Source: JANQSP01 sp965226095
Lineage (GTDB): Bacteria > Bdellovibrionota > Bdellovibrionia > Bdellovibrionales > UBA1609
Direction: 5' to 3'
Assembly: GCA_965226095.1 (NCBI GenBank)
Contig: OZ245336.1
Coordinates: 1,116,001-1,180,000 of the forward strand
Length of the DNA: 64,000 bases
Below, piece by piece: positions 42,905-50,860 of the stretch. Position numbers and translations under genes: made by a program. The notes below the pieces were generated by a model. It searched no databases. It was given only the letters and a program-made list of their open reading frames with translations, and was not told the DNA's origin. The first letter of the stretch is position 1. Every line of letters starts with the position of its first letter.

Positions 42905-44827
42905 TTATTTTACATCCTTAAAATCTGCATCCACCACATCTTCCTTATCACCACCATCAGATGATGAATCGGTGTCTGAAGCTTTTGACTCAGGTTCAGG
43001 GCTCATACCTTCTTCTCCGCCCGTAGACTTGGAGGCTGTGTAAACCTCCTGACCAACCTCACGACTGATAATTTGAAGCTTTTCGAGTATAGTGTCGTAA
43101 TCCTCCACACTGGCAGTATCTGATTTTAAGTCCTTGGCCTCTGTCAAAACTTTATTTGCTTTATCCACTATATCTTCCTTTAGGATTTTCTTATTCTCCA
43201 TTATCATCTTTTCAAGTTTATACATCTCATTATCCAATTGGTTTTTTTTATTAATTCTTTCTTTTTTCTTTTTATCCTCTTCAGAATGAACCTCTGCATC
43301 TTTTACCAATTGCTCAATATCTTTTTCACTTAATCCAGGTTTATTAATCTTAATAGATTGGTTCTTTCCTGTTGCTTTATTTTGAGCCGTTACATTAATC
43401 GTGCCATCAGCATCAATATAAAATTTCACTTCAATTTGAGGTGCCCCACGAGGAGCTGGCGCAATATCAGAAAGTTCAAATTCACCTAATAGTTTATTGT
43501 CTTTAATCATTTCCCTCTCACCTTGAAACACGCGAATATTCACTCCTGGCTGATTGTCTTCTGCTGTAGAAAAAATTTGCGTTTTTTCACTGGGGATTGT
43601 TGTATTTCTATCTATCAATCGGGTCATCACTCCTCCCAATGTTTCTATTCCTAGTGACAGAGGAGTCACATCCAACAACAGAACATCTCTAATTTCCTCC
43701 GTAAAAACACCTCCCTGAACAGCCGCTCCCATAGCCACCACCTCATCTGGATTAACAGATTTATTTGGTTCTTTACCAAAAAACTTCTTAATGGCTTCCT
43801 GAACAGCTGGAATTCTGGTGGAACCACCCACCAAGATAATTTCATCAATATCAGATACAGAAAAACTCCCATCTTTAAGAGCTAATTTACAAGGTTCAAT
43901 AGATCTTTGCACCAAATCAGCCGTGAGTTGATCAAATTTGAATCGACTCAGTTTCATATCCAGATGTTTAGGGCCGGAAGAATCTGCTGTAATAAATGGC
44001 AGACTTATATGTGTTTCCTGTACAGAACTTAGTTCTACTTTTGCTTTTTCAGCATGTTCTCTCAGCCTTTGCATAGCCATTTTATCCTGGTATAAATCAA
44101 TTCCAGAGCTTTTTTTAAACTCATTAACCATCCAATCCATAATAGCAACATCAAAGTCATCCCCTCCAAGGAATGTATCCCCATTAGTGGACTTCACTTC
44201 AATAAGGTCATCTGCCACTTCCAGGATGGAAATATCAAAAGTACCTCCACCAAAATCATACACTGCCACCTTTTTATTTACCTTTTTATCCAAACCATAA
44301 AACATGGCAGCTGCTGTGGGTTCATTAATAATTCTTTTCACTTCAAAGCCTGCGATTCGTCCAGCATCTTTGGTGGCTTGTCTTTGAGCATTGTTAAAAT
44401 ATGCTGGAACAGTGATCACTGCTTCTTTAACCTTCTGACCAAGATACTCTTCAGCATCCTCTTTAAGTTTAGCTAAAATAAAACTGGCTATTTCCTCACA
44501 ACTATAGACTTTATCCTTAATACTAAAACCACATTCACCGGATTTAGTGGCAACCACTTTATATGGAATTTTTTTGACAGCTTCTTTGACATCTTTAAGC
44601 TGCTTCCCAATAAAGCGTTTGGAAGAAAAAATAGTCATCTCAGGGTGAATAACCGCCTGTCTTTTAGCTAGAGCGCCTACTAATCTTTCTCCATTCTTAT
44701 TCCAAGCAACAACAGAGGGTGTTGTTCGGCTTCCCTCCGAGTTGGCAATCACCTTTGGTCTGCCTCCCTCAATCACGGAGATCACTGAATTTGTTGTTCC
44801 TAAGTCAATTCCAACTACTTTGTGCAT
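42905..44827 (-). CDS. dnaK: Chaperone DnaK (Hsp70)
   Basis: DnaK binds exposed hydrophobic segments in an ATP-driven cycle with DnaJ and GrpE. The 640-residue protein has the ATPase start IGIDLGTTNSVISVIEG, the second phosphate motif VAVYDFGGGTFDISIL, the connect-adenosine sequence EIILVGGSTRIPAVQ, and the substrate-binding domain RGAPQIEVKF. The C-terminal lid ends in the acidic EEVD-like DVVDADFKDVK. The ribosome binding site AAGGAG is clear. The gene follows dnaJ with a 138-base gap, the reverse of the usual dnaK-dnaJ order, and grpE and hrcA are absent here. Confidence 0.97.
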   Translation of the reverse strand: MHKVVGIDLGTTNSVISVIEGGRPKVIANSEGSRTTPSVVAWNKNGERLVGALAKRQAVIHPEMTIFSSKRFIGKQLKDVKEAVKKIPYKVVATKSGECGFSIKDKVYSCEEIASFILAKLKEDAEEYLGQKVKEAVITVPAYFNNAQRQATKDAGRIAGFEVKRIINEPTAAAMFYGLDKKVNKKVAVYDFGGGTFDISILEVADDLIEVKSTNGDTFLGGDDFDVAIMDWMVNEFKKSSGIDLYQDKMAMQRLREHAEKAKVELSSVQETHISLPFITADSSGPKHLDMKLSRFKFDQLTADLVQRSIEPCKLALKDGSFSVSDIDEIILVGGSTRIPAVQEAIKKFFGKEPNKSVNPDEVVAMGAAVQGGVFTEEIRDVLLLDVTPLSLGIETLGGVMTRLIDRNTTIPSEKTQIFSTAEDNQPGVNIRVFQGEREMIKDNKLLGEFELSDIAPAPRGAPQIEVKFYIDADGTINVTAQNKATGKNQSIKINKPGLSEKDIEQLVKDAEVHSEEDKKKKERINKKNQLDNEMYKLEKMIMENKKILKEDIVDKANKVLTEAKDLKSDTASVEDYDTILEKLQIISREVGQEVYTASKSTGGEEGMSPEPESKASDTDSSSDGGDKEDVVDADFKDVK

Positions 44828-44965
44828 GGGTAACTCCTTGTTAGTATTGTCTTTCCATTAACAATTAATATTTTTCGACTGCTAAAAGATAAACTGGTTC
44901 TATTGATTATAAAGTCAAGTTTTTATTATATTTTTTAATTTTTCTTCACTTTATATCGCTTTTTT

Positions 44966-46063
44966 CTAATCAAATAAAACAGTTTCATTATTTAATTTGG
45001 CAATTTCCTTTAAATATTCTTTTTCTTTTCTCTTCAATTTATTTGGAAATTTAACCTGAACGAAATATTTTAAACTTCCTTTTGTTCTTCCGTATAAATC
45101 AGAAAAACCTTCTCGTTTAAATTCTATAAATTCTCCCGGCTGTATACCAGGAGGAATATCTATTTCTTTTTGTCCGGTTGGAGTAGACACTTTTACTTTA
45201 GCCCCCAAAAGAGCCTGGACATAAGAAATAGTAACCTGACCAATCAAATCCTGACCTTCTCTTTTTAAATGCTTATCCGGTTTGACCTGAATAGCTACAT
45301 AAAGATCACCAGACGGACCTCCTCTATATCCTGACTCTCCTTTTTGATTCAACCTAAGTTGAAGACCTGTATCCACACCTGCAGGGATTTTTACACTCAC
45401 TTTTTCCTTACATTTCTTTCTACCGGTACCAAAACACTGACTACAGGGAGTTTCAATAACACTCCCTTCTCCCTGGCAGGTGGGACAGGAAGAGGAAAAA
45501 GCAAAAAAACCCTGTTGACGAGTCAGTCTTCCTGTCCCTTTACACTCCAAACAACTTTTCCGTTTAGTACCAGATTTGGCACCAGAACCCTTACAAGAAT
45601 CACAACTTCTATCCACATTATAGCTAATTGTTTTTTCTACCCCTTTCAAAGCCTCCATAAGAGATATTTGCAGATGATAACGCATATCTGATCCACGCGA
45701 AGCAGATCCAGCTTTTGTACTGGAAAAGGAAAAACGATCATTAAATAAGCCTCCGCCAAAAAAATCCCCACCATCAAAAATATCTCTAAAAGAACTGAAA
45801 ATGTCCTGAATATCTGAAAAACCTGCCTGCCCAAATTGAGAATTAACACCGGCATGACCAAATTGATCGTATTGTTTCCTTTTTTCAGGATTCCCCAATA
45901 CCTCATAAGCGGCAGCGGCTTCTTTAAACTTCTTCTCAGCAGATTTATTCCCTTCATTTCTGTCTGGATGGAATTTAATGGCTTTGGATCTAAAAGCTTT
46001 TTTTATATCTGCTTGAGTGCTGTTTCTTGGAACATCCAATATTTCATAATAATCTTTTTCCAT
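44966..46063 (-). CDS. dnaJ: Chaperone DnaJ (Hsp40)
   Basis: DnaJ delivers substrates to DnaK and stimulates its ATPase. The 365-residue protein has the J domain (HPD in KFHPDRNEGN), a Gly/Phe-rich linker (about residues 75-130), the four CxxCxGxG zinc motifs (CDSCKGSG, CLECKGTG, CPTCQGEG, CSQCFGTG) and the C-terminal substrate-binding domains (IPAGVDTGLQLRLNQKGE, then DIPPGIQPG). It is the full-length class I type. It lies upstream of dnaK on the same strand, and no CIRCE repeat was seen between them or before dnaJ. Confidence 0.97.
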   Translation of the reverse strand: MEKDYYEILDVPRNSTQADIKKAFRSKAIKFHPDRNEGNKSAEKKFKEAAAAYEVLGNPEKRKQYDQFGHAGVNSQFGQAGFSDIQDIFSSFRDIFDGGDFFGGGLFNDRFSFSSTKAGSASRGSDMRYHLQISLMEALKGVEKTISYNVDRSCDSCKGSGAKSGTKRKSCLECKGTGRLTRQQGFFAFSSSCPTCQGEGSVIETPCSQCFGTGRKKCKEKVSVKIPAGVDTGLQLRLNQKGESGYRGGPSGDLYVAIQVKPDKHLKREGQDLIGQVTISYVQALLGAKVKVSTPTGQKEIDIPPGIQPGEFIEFKREGFSDLYGRTKGSLKYFVQVKFPNKLKRKEKEYLKEIAKLNNETVLFD

Positions 46064-46110
46064 TATCTTTTTAAAATGATGACAAAACCAGCCAGGTCAA
46101 GCTGTAAACC

Positions 46111-46138
46111 AAAAAAAGGCCTCATTTTATTTAGGCCT
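46111..46138 (-). terminator. Rho-independent terminator
   Basis: Read on the minus strand the sequence is an AGGCCT stem, a 10-base AT loop, a second AGGCCT and then a run of seven T. It stands about 85 bases after the stop of the TPR-like gene, as expected for that transcript. A second imperfect hairpin (CCCGA paired with TCGGG) occupies about 46138-46160, immediately upstream. Together they suggest tandem termination before dnaJ. Confidence 0.7.
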
Positions 46139-46222
46139 CCCCGATTCTTAAAGATTCGGGATTTATACCAATATAATTATTCGTACACTTTTGTATTTTT
46201 CTTTAGCGCTTTTATAACTTAC

Positions 46223-46888
46223 TTATTGAGCTTTTGAGCGTGTTTCTTCTCTAAGTTCCTTCAATTGTTTTTCCACTTGACGTCTTTGTTTTTCACTCAA
46301 ATCCCTTTTTAGAAGGTTTTGCAAAATCATTTCCCCTAACATTTGATTGCCGCTTTCGCTATGTTTTTTAGCAGATAGATTATAGAGCCATTCAGGTCCT
46401 CCGTTTTCTGCCGCTTGGTAAGCATGATAAGCCGCCCGTTCAGGATTATTAATATCCACCGTATATAAATACGAGATATATAGGTTCATTTGCCAATCGT
46501 TGGGAAAATATTTCAATCCTTTTAATAAAAGTTTTTCTGCACCTTTAATATCCCCTGTAAACACACTTAAAACACTGGCAGAGATAGTATAAACAGGGTT
46601 AAAACGAGGAGCCAATTCAGTGATAGAATCCACCATACGAAAACCCCAACCCAATTCACAATGTTTTTTATCTCCTTTGTAGACTGGTATGCCTTTTTTA
46701 AATGAACAAAAATCAGCAGATTGAAGATATCTCAGCCAAAGCAGATTAGCCATAAAATCATTATAACCCAGGCTTAAATGTTGCATAATACTAGGTGGCG
46801 CAAAATATAAAGGCTTCTTTTTTATATCAACTACTTCACCAAAAAAAGTGATCCCAACCAGGGAAATTAAAAAAAATATTAACTTCAT
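46223..46888 (-). CDS. TPR-like protein next to the pilin gene
   Basis: A 221-residue protein from the ATG at 46888; the frame extends to 46969, nine bases from pilA, but the shorter start gives a clean N-terminal hydrophobic segment (LIFFLISLVGITFFGEVVD), consistent with a signal peptide or anchor. The centre has tetratricopeptide-like helix pairs: FNPVYTISASVLSVFTGDIKGA, LKYFPNDWQMNLYISYLYTVD and ERAAYHAYQAAENGGPEWLYN. The C-terminus is a basic helical tail. Divergent from pilA by about 90 bases, it may take part in pilus assembly or envelope organisation; this is inference. No specific family is recognised. Confidence 0.65.
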   Translation of the reverse strand: MKLIFFLISLVGITFFGEVVDIKKKPLYFAPPSIMQHLSLGYNDFMANLLWLRYLQSADFCSFKKGIPVYKGDKKHCELGWGFRMVDSITELAPRFNPVYTISASVLSVFTGDIKGAEKLLLKGLKYFPNDWQMNLYISYLYTVDINNPERAAYHAYQAAENGGPEWLYNLSAKKHSESGNQMLGEMILQNLLKRDLSEKQRRQVEKQLKELREETRSKAQ

Positions 46889-46977
46889 ACGAAAAATTGT
46901 AACTAAAATTCCACTATTTTCAACAAAATATCTCTTTAAATCTTGTAAAGCGTAAAAAAACAGATACACTAAATATT

Positions 46978-47622
46978 ATGAAAAAATTAAATAAAAAAGG
47001 ATTTACACTCATTGAACTATTGACGGCTATGTTCATTGTTGGAGTTCTATCAGCCATTGCCATACCTTCTTATAGAAAAATGAAAGCCAATGCCAGAACT
47101 ACGGAAGCCAAAACCCATTTAGGGCAATTACACATTGCCGAGAAATCGTTTTTTATACAATGGGGTTGTTATATTTCTGATTTGAAAACCATTGGTTTCA
47201 AGCCGGAAGGGGAATTACTTTACAATGTAGGGTTTAATCAAGCTACTCCGGATGTAACTGGAGGTGTTGTACCTACAGGTCACCCCTGCCAAAACTACAA
47301 TGGACCGGATATTACAGGTACTGACAATGATTTATATGAAATATGTGGGCAACAAATCGGTACCGGCACCAAATTAAAAAGTTGCGGCTTTATCTATAAG
47401 GGAACTGGCTTTCAACCACCTGATACTCCTGTAAATAGCGCAACTCTTCCAAATACAAATGGAAGTGTACTCAATGACCCTTCGTGTGCTCCCTGTTTTA
47501 CAGCTGTTGCCATTGCTGATGTTAACAATCCACTTGCCCCCCCCATAACCAATAATATCTGGACCATTGATAATTACAAAAGAATTGTGCAAGTACAGGA
47601 TATCGATGGTATCTTAAGGTAG
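46978..47622 (+). CDS. pilA: Type IV pilin major subunit
   Basis: A 214-residue type IVa prepilin. It has an eight-residue basic leader, then FTLIELLTAMFIVGVLSA, with the prepilin peptidase cleavage after Gly and the conserved Glu at position 5 of the mature protein. The N-terminal hydrophobic helix continues to about residue 30, followed by a globular domain with cysteines (HPCQNYNG, CGQQIG, CGFIYKG, CAPC) that may form two disulphides. Type IV pili serve adhesion, twitching and, in predatory relatives, prey attachment. The gene is divergent from a TPR-like gene. A TTGTAA/TACACT pair at 46943-46970 would place the transcript start almost at the ATG, which is uncertain. No pilin-assembly genes are in the window. 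Confidence 0.95.
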   Translation: MKKLNKKGFTLIELLTAMFIVGVLSAIAIPSYRKMKANARTTEAKTHLGQLHIAEKSFFIQWGCYISDLKTIGFKPEGELLYNVGFNQATPDVTGGVVPTGHPCQNYNGPDITGTDNDLYEICGQQIGTGTKLKSCGFIYKGTGFQPPDTPVNSATLPNTNGSVLNDPSCAPCFTAVAIADVNNPLAPPITNNIWTIDNYKRIVQVQDIDGILR

Positions 47623-47717
47623 TTGCAACATTAAAAAAAATAATTGATTTTTATCTCTAATATGCTAGTTTGAAGTTGTTTTTTATGCATACCAACACAA
47701 CCCTGTAGAAAGAATTT

Positions 47718-48644
47718 ATGAAAAATTTTGGAGTATTTTTTAAACGCACTGTCTTTTTTCTAGCCACTAACTTTATTATCACAGCCACTTTATTTATTGT
47801 TGCCAATCTGGTGATGAATCATTTTCAAATAGAAGTACAAGGCTTGAATTTCTATATTATTTTTTACTCTATTATAGGAATGGGTGGATCTTTTATCAGT
47901 TTGTGGATGTCTAAATCACTGGCCATCCGGGCCATGGGTGTGAAGCTGATTGATAATAAACAACCAATTAGTCAGGAATATTTACACTTAGTGGAAAAAG
48001 TACACTTTTTAGCTAATAAAGCCGGCCTGCCGGTAAAACCAGATGTGGGCATTTATGATAGCCCTGACGTCAATGCCTTCGCCACCGGCCCCAGTAAGAA
48101 AAATTCTTTAGTGGCTGTCTCCACCGGTCTACTTCAACACATGAACAGCGAAGAAGTGGAAGGAGTATTGGCTCATGAAGTGGCCCACATTGCCAATGGA
48201 GATATGGTCACCATGTGTTTAATACAAGGGGTTGTGAACACAATGGTGTATATTATCGCTGATGTTTTAACAAATATGATTATCGCGGCAATGAAAGTGC
48301 GTAGAAGTTTTTTTATGTACATAATCATCAGGCAAATAGTTGCCAGCCTGCTGTATATTCCAGGTTCCATGTTGGTTTGCTTTTTTTCCAGATGGAGGGA
48401 GTTTCGAGCAGATTATGGTGGAGCAAAATTTGCTGGCAAAGGCAAAATGACAGCAGCTCTTCGATCATTAGCTCAAATTAGTCAAAATAATGCACTGTTG
48501 GCTCGACAGGAACCAAAACAAAGTACCAAATACAACTATTTAAAAATCAACAGTAATAAAAAATCTTCATTGATTAGCCGGCTCTTCAGTACTCACCCAC
48601 CTATTGAGACACGTATCCGTCGCCTCCAATACTCTGTCTTATAA
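47718..48644 (+). CDS. htpX: Membrane metalloprotease HtpX
   Basis: HtpX degrades damaged membrane proteins. The 308-residue protein has two N-terminal transmembrane segments, then the zinc motif HEVAH in VEGVLAHEVAHIANGDMV and a further pair of hydrophobic segments (about residues 170-220). The third zinc ligand (Glu) is probably in FRADYGGAKFAGKG, and the C-terminal THPPIETRIRRLQ is typical. It overlaps functionally with FtsH, also encoded in this window. It lies 95 bases downstream of pilA on the same strand and converges with bioD. Confidence 0.95.
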   Translation: MKNFGVFFKRTVFFLATNFIITATLFIVANLVMNHFQIEVQGLNFYIIFYSIIGMGGSFISLWMSKSLAIRAMGVKLIDNKQPISQEYLHLVEKVHFLANKAGLPVKPDVGIYDSPDVNAFATGPSKKNSLVAVSTGLLQHMNSEEVEGVLAHEVAHIANGDMVTMCLIQGVVNTMVYIIADVLTNMIIAAMKVRRSFFMYIIIRQIVASLLYIPGSMLVCFFSRWREFRADYGGAKFAGKGKMTAALRSLAQISQNNALLARQEPKQSTKYNYLKINSNKKSSLISRLFSTHPPIETRIRRLQYSVL

Positions 48645-48651
48645 CTTATAT

Positions 48652-49275
48652 TTATAGAGCAGATAAAAATGGTTCTAATTTTTTAAAATGATCTTTTAAA
48701 ACTGCTGGTTTTATTTTTTTCAAAACCGGCAGTTCCAATAAAACAGGAATATTTCCAATAACTTCAATATCCCTTTTATTATCAGGATGTGGCTTCCCCA
48801 CCATAATAATACCTAAAATATTAATATTGCTAGTTCTTAAAGCTTTTAAAGTCAGAAAACTGTGATTCAGTGTACCTAAGCCGCTTCGAGCAACAATAAT
48901 CACTGGTGCACTCAATTGAACTATTAAATCCAACATGTTCTCTTTTTCATTAAAAGGCACAAGTAAGCCTCCAGCTCCTTCTATCACCAAATGAGAACAA
49001 TCTTTTTTATAGGAGTTCACTAAAACATCCTTTTCAATAGATATACCGTCTACCTGAGCCGCCTGATTAGGAGAACAAGCTTTTTTTAAATTATAGGTAG
49101 ATGGATAAATATTTTCCTTAGGGATAAGTTGAGCCATGACTTCATTATCTGTGCAGGGATCAGAGCCAGCCTGAATAGGCTTCCAATAATGAGCCGGCCA
49201 GGATAAACACAAACCGGCTGACACAATGGTTTTTCCCACATCCGTATCTGTGCCGGTAACAAAAATACTTTTCAT
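48652..49275 (-). CDS. bioD: Dethiobiotin synthetase
   Basis: BioD closes the ureido ring of dethiobiotin using CO2 and ATP. The 207-residue protein begins with the P-loop FVTGTDTDVGKTIVSAGLC, has the substrate-binding YWKPIQAGSD and VEGAGGLLVPFNEKENM, and ends with a less conserved region. The start overlaps bioF by four bases (ATGA), giving a bioF-bioD operon. bioA and bioB are not in the window, so the pathway needs genes elsewhere. Confidence 0.95.
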   Translation of the reverse strand: MKSIFVTGTDTDVGKTIVSAGLCLSWPAHYWKPIQAGSDPCTDNEVMAQLIPKENIYPSTYNLKKACSPNQAAQVDGISIEKDVLVNSYKKDCSHLVIEGAGGLLVPFNEKENMLDLIVQLSAPVIIVARSGLGTLNHSFLTLKALRTSNINILGIIMVGKPHPDNKRDIEVIGNIPVLLELPVLKKIKPAVLKDHFKKLEPFLSAL

Positions 49276-50420
49276 ATTGTAACCTTTTTTATATACGTTC
49301 TTAAGTTTTTAATTAAATCATCTAATTGTTTTTTTGTGTGGTTATAATGAATGCAAATGCGAAGTCTCTCCTGCCCCTTTGCCACCGTGGGATAGCGAAG
49401 TGCCTTGATGTCATAACCTTTATTTTGCAAAAACTTTGCGAATTTTAATGCAGCAGTATTACTACCTAGAATCAGTGGTACAATAGCGCTCTCTGAATCC
49501 CCTACACTTGCAAAAGTTTTTAATTGATCTCTAAAATATTTCGCTTTTTTCTGCAATACCATTCGCCGTGTTGAATTTTTCTGTAACAGTTTTATCACAC
49601 ATTGAATATGAAAGAGTAAAAAAGGATGAGGGGCAGTAGAATAAATAAAAGGTCGGCAACAGTTAATCAAAACAGATTTTAAGATTTTTGATCCAGCAAT
49701 AAAAGCACCACTTGCCCCCATGGCCTTGCCACAAGGATGTACACTGATAATATGTTCTTTCTGTTTAAGCAAAGTACAAAGTCCTGCTCCTTGGTTACCA
49801 TAAAGACCGGTAGAATGCGCTTCATCTACAACAAGCAAAGCTCCATATCTTAAAGCCAAAGCGGAGAGCTCTTTGAGTGGAGCTAAGTCACCATCCATGC
49901 TGAAAAGACTTTCTGTAATAATAATTTTCTTCTTTTCTTTTTTTTCTTTTTTTAAAAAATTTTCCAATACATCTAAATTTTTATGTGAATAGATATATTT
50001 TTTTTTATTAAGCATTCGACATCCATCAATGAGACTGGCATGATTGAGTTCATCAGAAAAAATAACCGAATCTTTTCCCAAGGTACTGATAATTGCCATA
50101 TTAGCCAGATAACCGGAACTAAAAAATAAAGCACTGGAACGTTTTACCCATTTTTGAAATAAAAATTCCGTTTGCTCATGCCATTTTGTCTGTCCCCTGA
50201 TAAGCCTGGAGGCTCCAGCATTTAAAGGCATACCTCCCTTAAGCGCTTTAATCAATTTTTGTCGAATCAAAGAATGATGAGATAAGGATAAAAAATCATT
50301 GGAACTAAAATCCAAACCCTGAGCAATTTGCAATGTTCTCTCTAAACCTTGCTTTCTTAACTCACCTATCTGTTTTGACCATTCTTCATGAAATTTTTTG
50401 TAATGATATATTTTTTTCAT
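49272..50420 (-). CDS. bioF: 8-amino-7-oxononanoate synthase
   Basis: BioF is a PLP enzyme condensing pimeloyl-ACP or -CoA with alanine in biotin synthesis. The 382-residue protein has LDFSSNDFLSLSHH near the start, GASRLIRGQTKWHEQ, VVDEAHSTGLYG with the PLP-binding Asp, and the Schiff-base lysine in HPCGKAMGASGAFIAG. The sequence is intact and of normal length. bioD follows directly. No BirA-type repressor gene or biotin operator was recognised. Confidence 0.93.
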   Translation of the reverse strand: MKKIYHYKKFHEEWSKQIGELRKQGLERTLQIAQGLDFSSNDFLSLSHHSLIRQKLIKALKGGMPLNAGASRLIRGQTKWHEQTEFLFQKWVKRSSALFFSSGYLANMAIISTLGKDSVIFSDELNHASLIDGCRMLNKKKYIYSHKNLDVLENFLKKEKKEKKKIIITESLFSMDGDLAPLKELSALALRYGALLVVDEAHSTGLYGNQGAGLCTLLKQKEHIISVHPCGKAMGASGAFIAGSKILKSVLINCCRPFIYSTAPHPFLLFHIQCVIKLLQKNSTRRMVLQKKAKYFRDQLKTFASVGDSESAIVPLILGSNTAALKFAKFLQNKGYDIKALRYPTVAKGQERLRICIHYNHTKKQLDDLIKNLRTYIKKVTI

Positions 50421-50525
50421 TTGTGTGCTTCAACTTATAACAAGTAACTTTTTCTGTTTAGTTGTTTTTAGGATTTTCTGGATAATCAGTGACAATAAGC
50501 TTTTTTTTGTCTACACACACAGATA

Positions 50526-50846
50526 ATGAAAAAATCATTATTAAAGATTCTGACCCTAGCTCTTTTTTGCTGTTTCATTGCCTTTGTTTACTTTTTTCCA
50601 AGATATCTGACAAATTACTTAGGAGAAAACCACTTCTTATCCAGTTACTTATACATTTACACACTGGGAATTCTGTTTTTCAGTTTAAATATTTTTTTGT
50701 TATTACGCTCAAAAGCTCTATATCTAAAAAGAGAAGGTGAAAAAAAATGGCTGTTTATTTTTATACTGGGACTTATATGCGCTATGACAATGCATGGAAC
50801 ATGGATCGCAACAGCTGTGCTATTTCCTTTTAAAGGTATCTTATAG
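50526..50846 (+). CDS. Small membrane protein linked to a sodium:solute symporter
   Basis: A 106-residue protein with three hydrophobic segments (about residues 5-25, 39-60 and 74-98), the last containing MTMHGTWIATAVLFPF. Two basic stretches (RSKALYLKREGEKK) lie between TM2 and TM3. I recognise no family. It ends 14 bases before the sodium:solute symporter gene on the same strand, so it may be a small accessory subunit of the transporter; this is inference from position. The residue pattern does not match the symporter small subunits I know (DUF4212). Confidence 0.6.
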   Translation: MKKSLLKILTLALFCCFIAFVYFFPRYLTNYLGENHFLSSYLYIYTLGILFFSLNIFLLLRSKALYLKREGEKKWLFIFILGLICAMTMHGTWIATAVLFPFKGIL

Positions 50847-50860
50847 TAGGAAAATAAAAA

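Noticed and set aside
43938..44300. 120-codon plus-strand frame opposite dnaK
   Set aside because: Conserved DnaK motifs on the other strand explain it.
44828..44965. CIRCE operator between dnaJ and dnaK
   Set aside because: The TTAGCACTC-N9-GAGTGCTAA pattern is absent.
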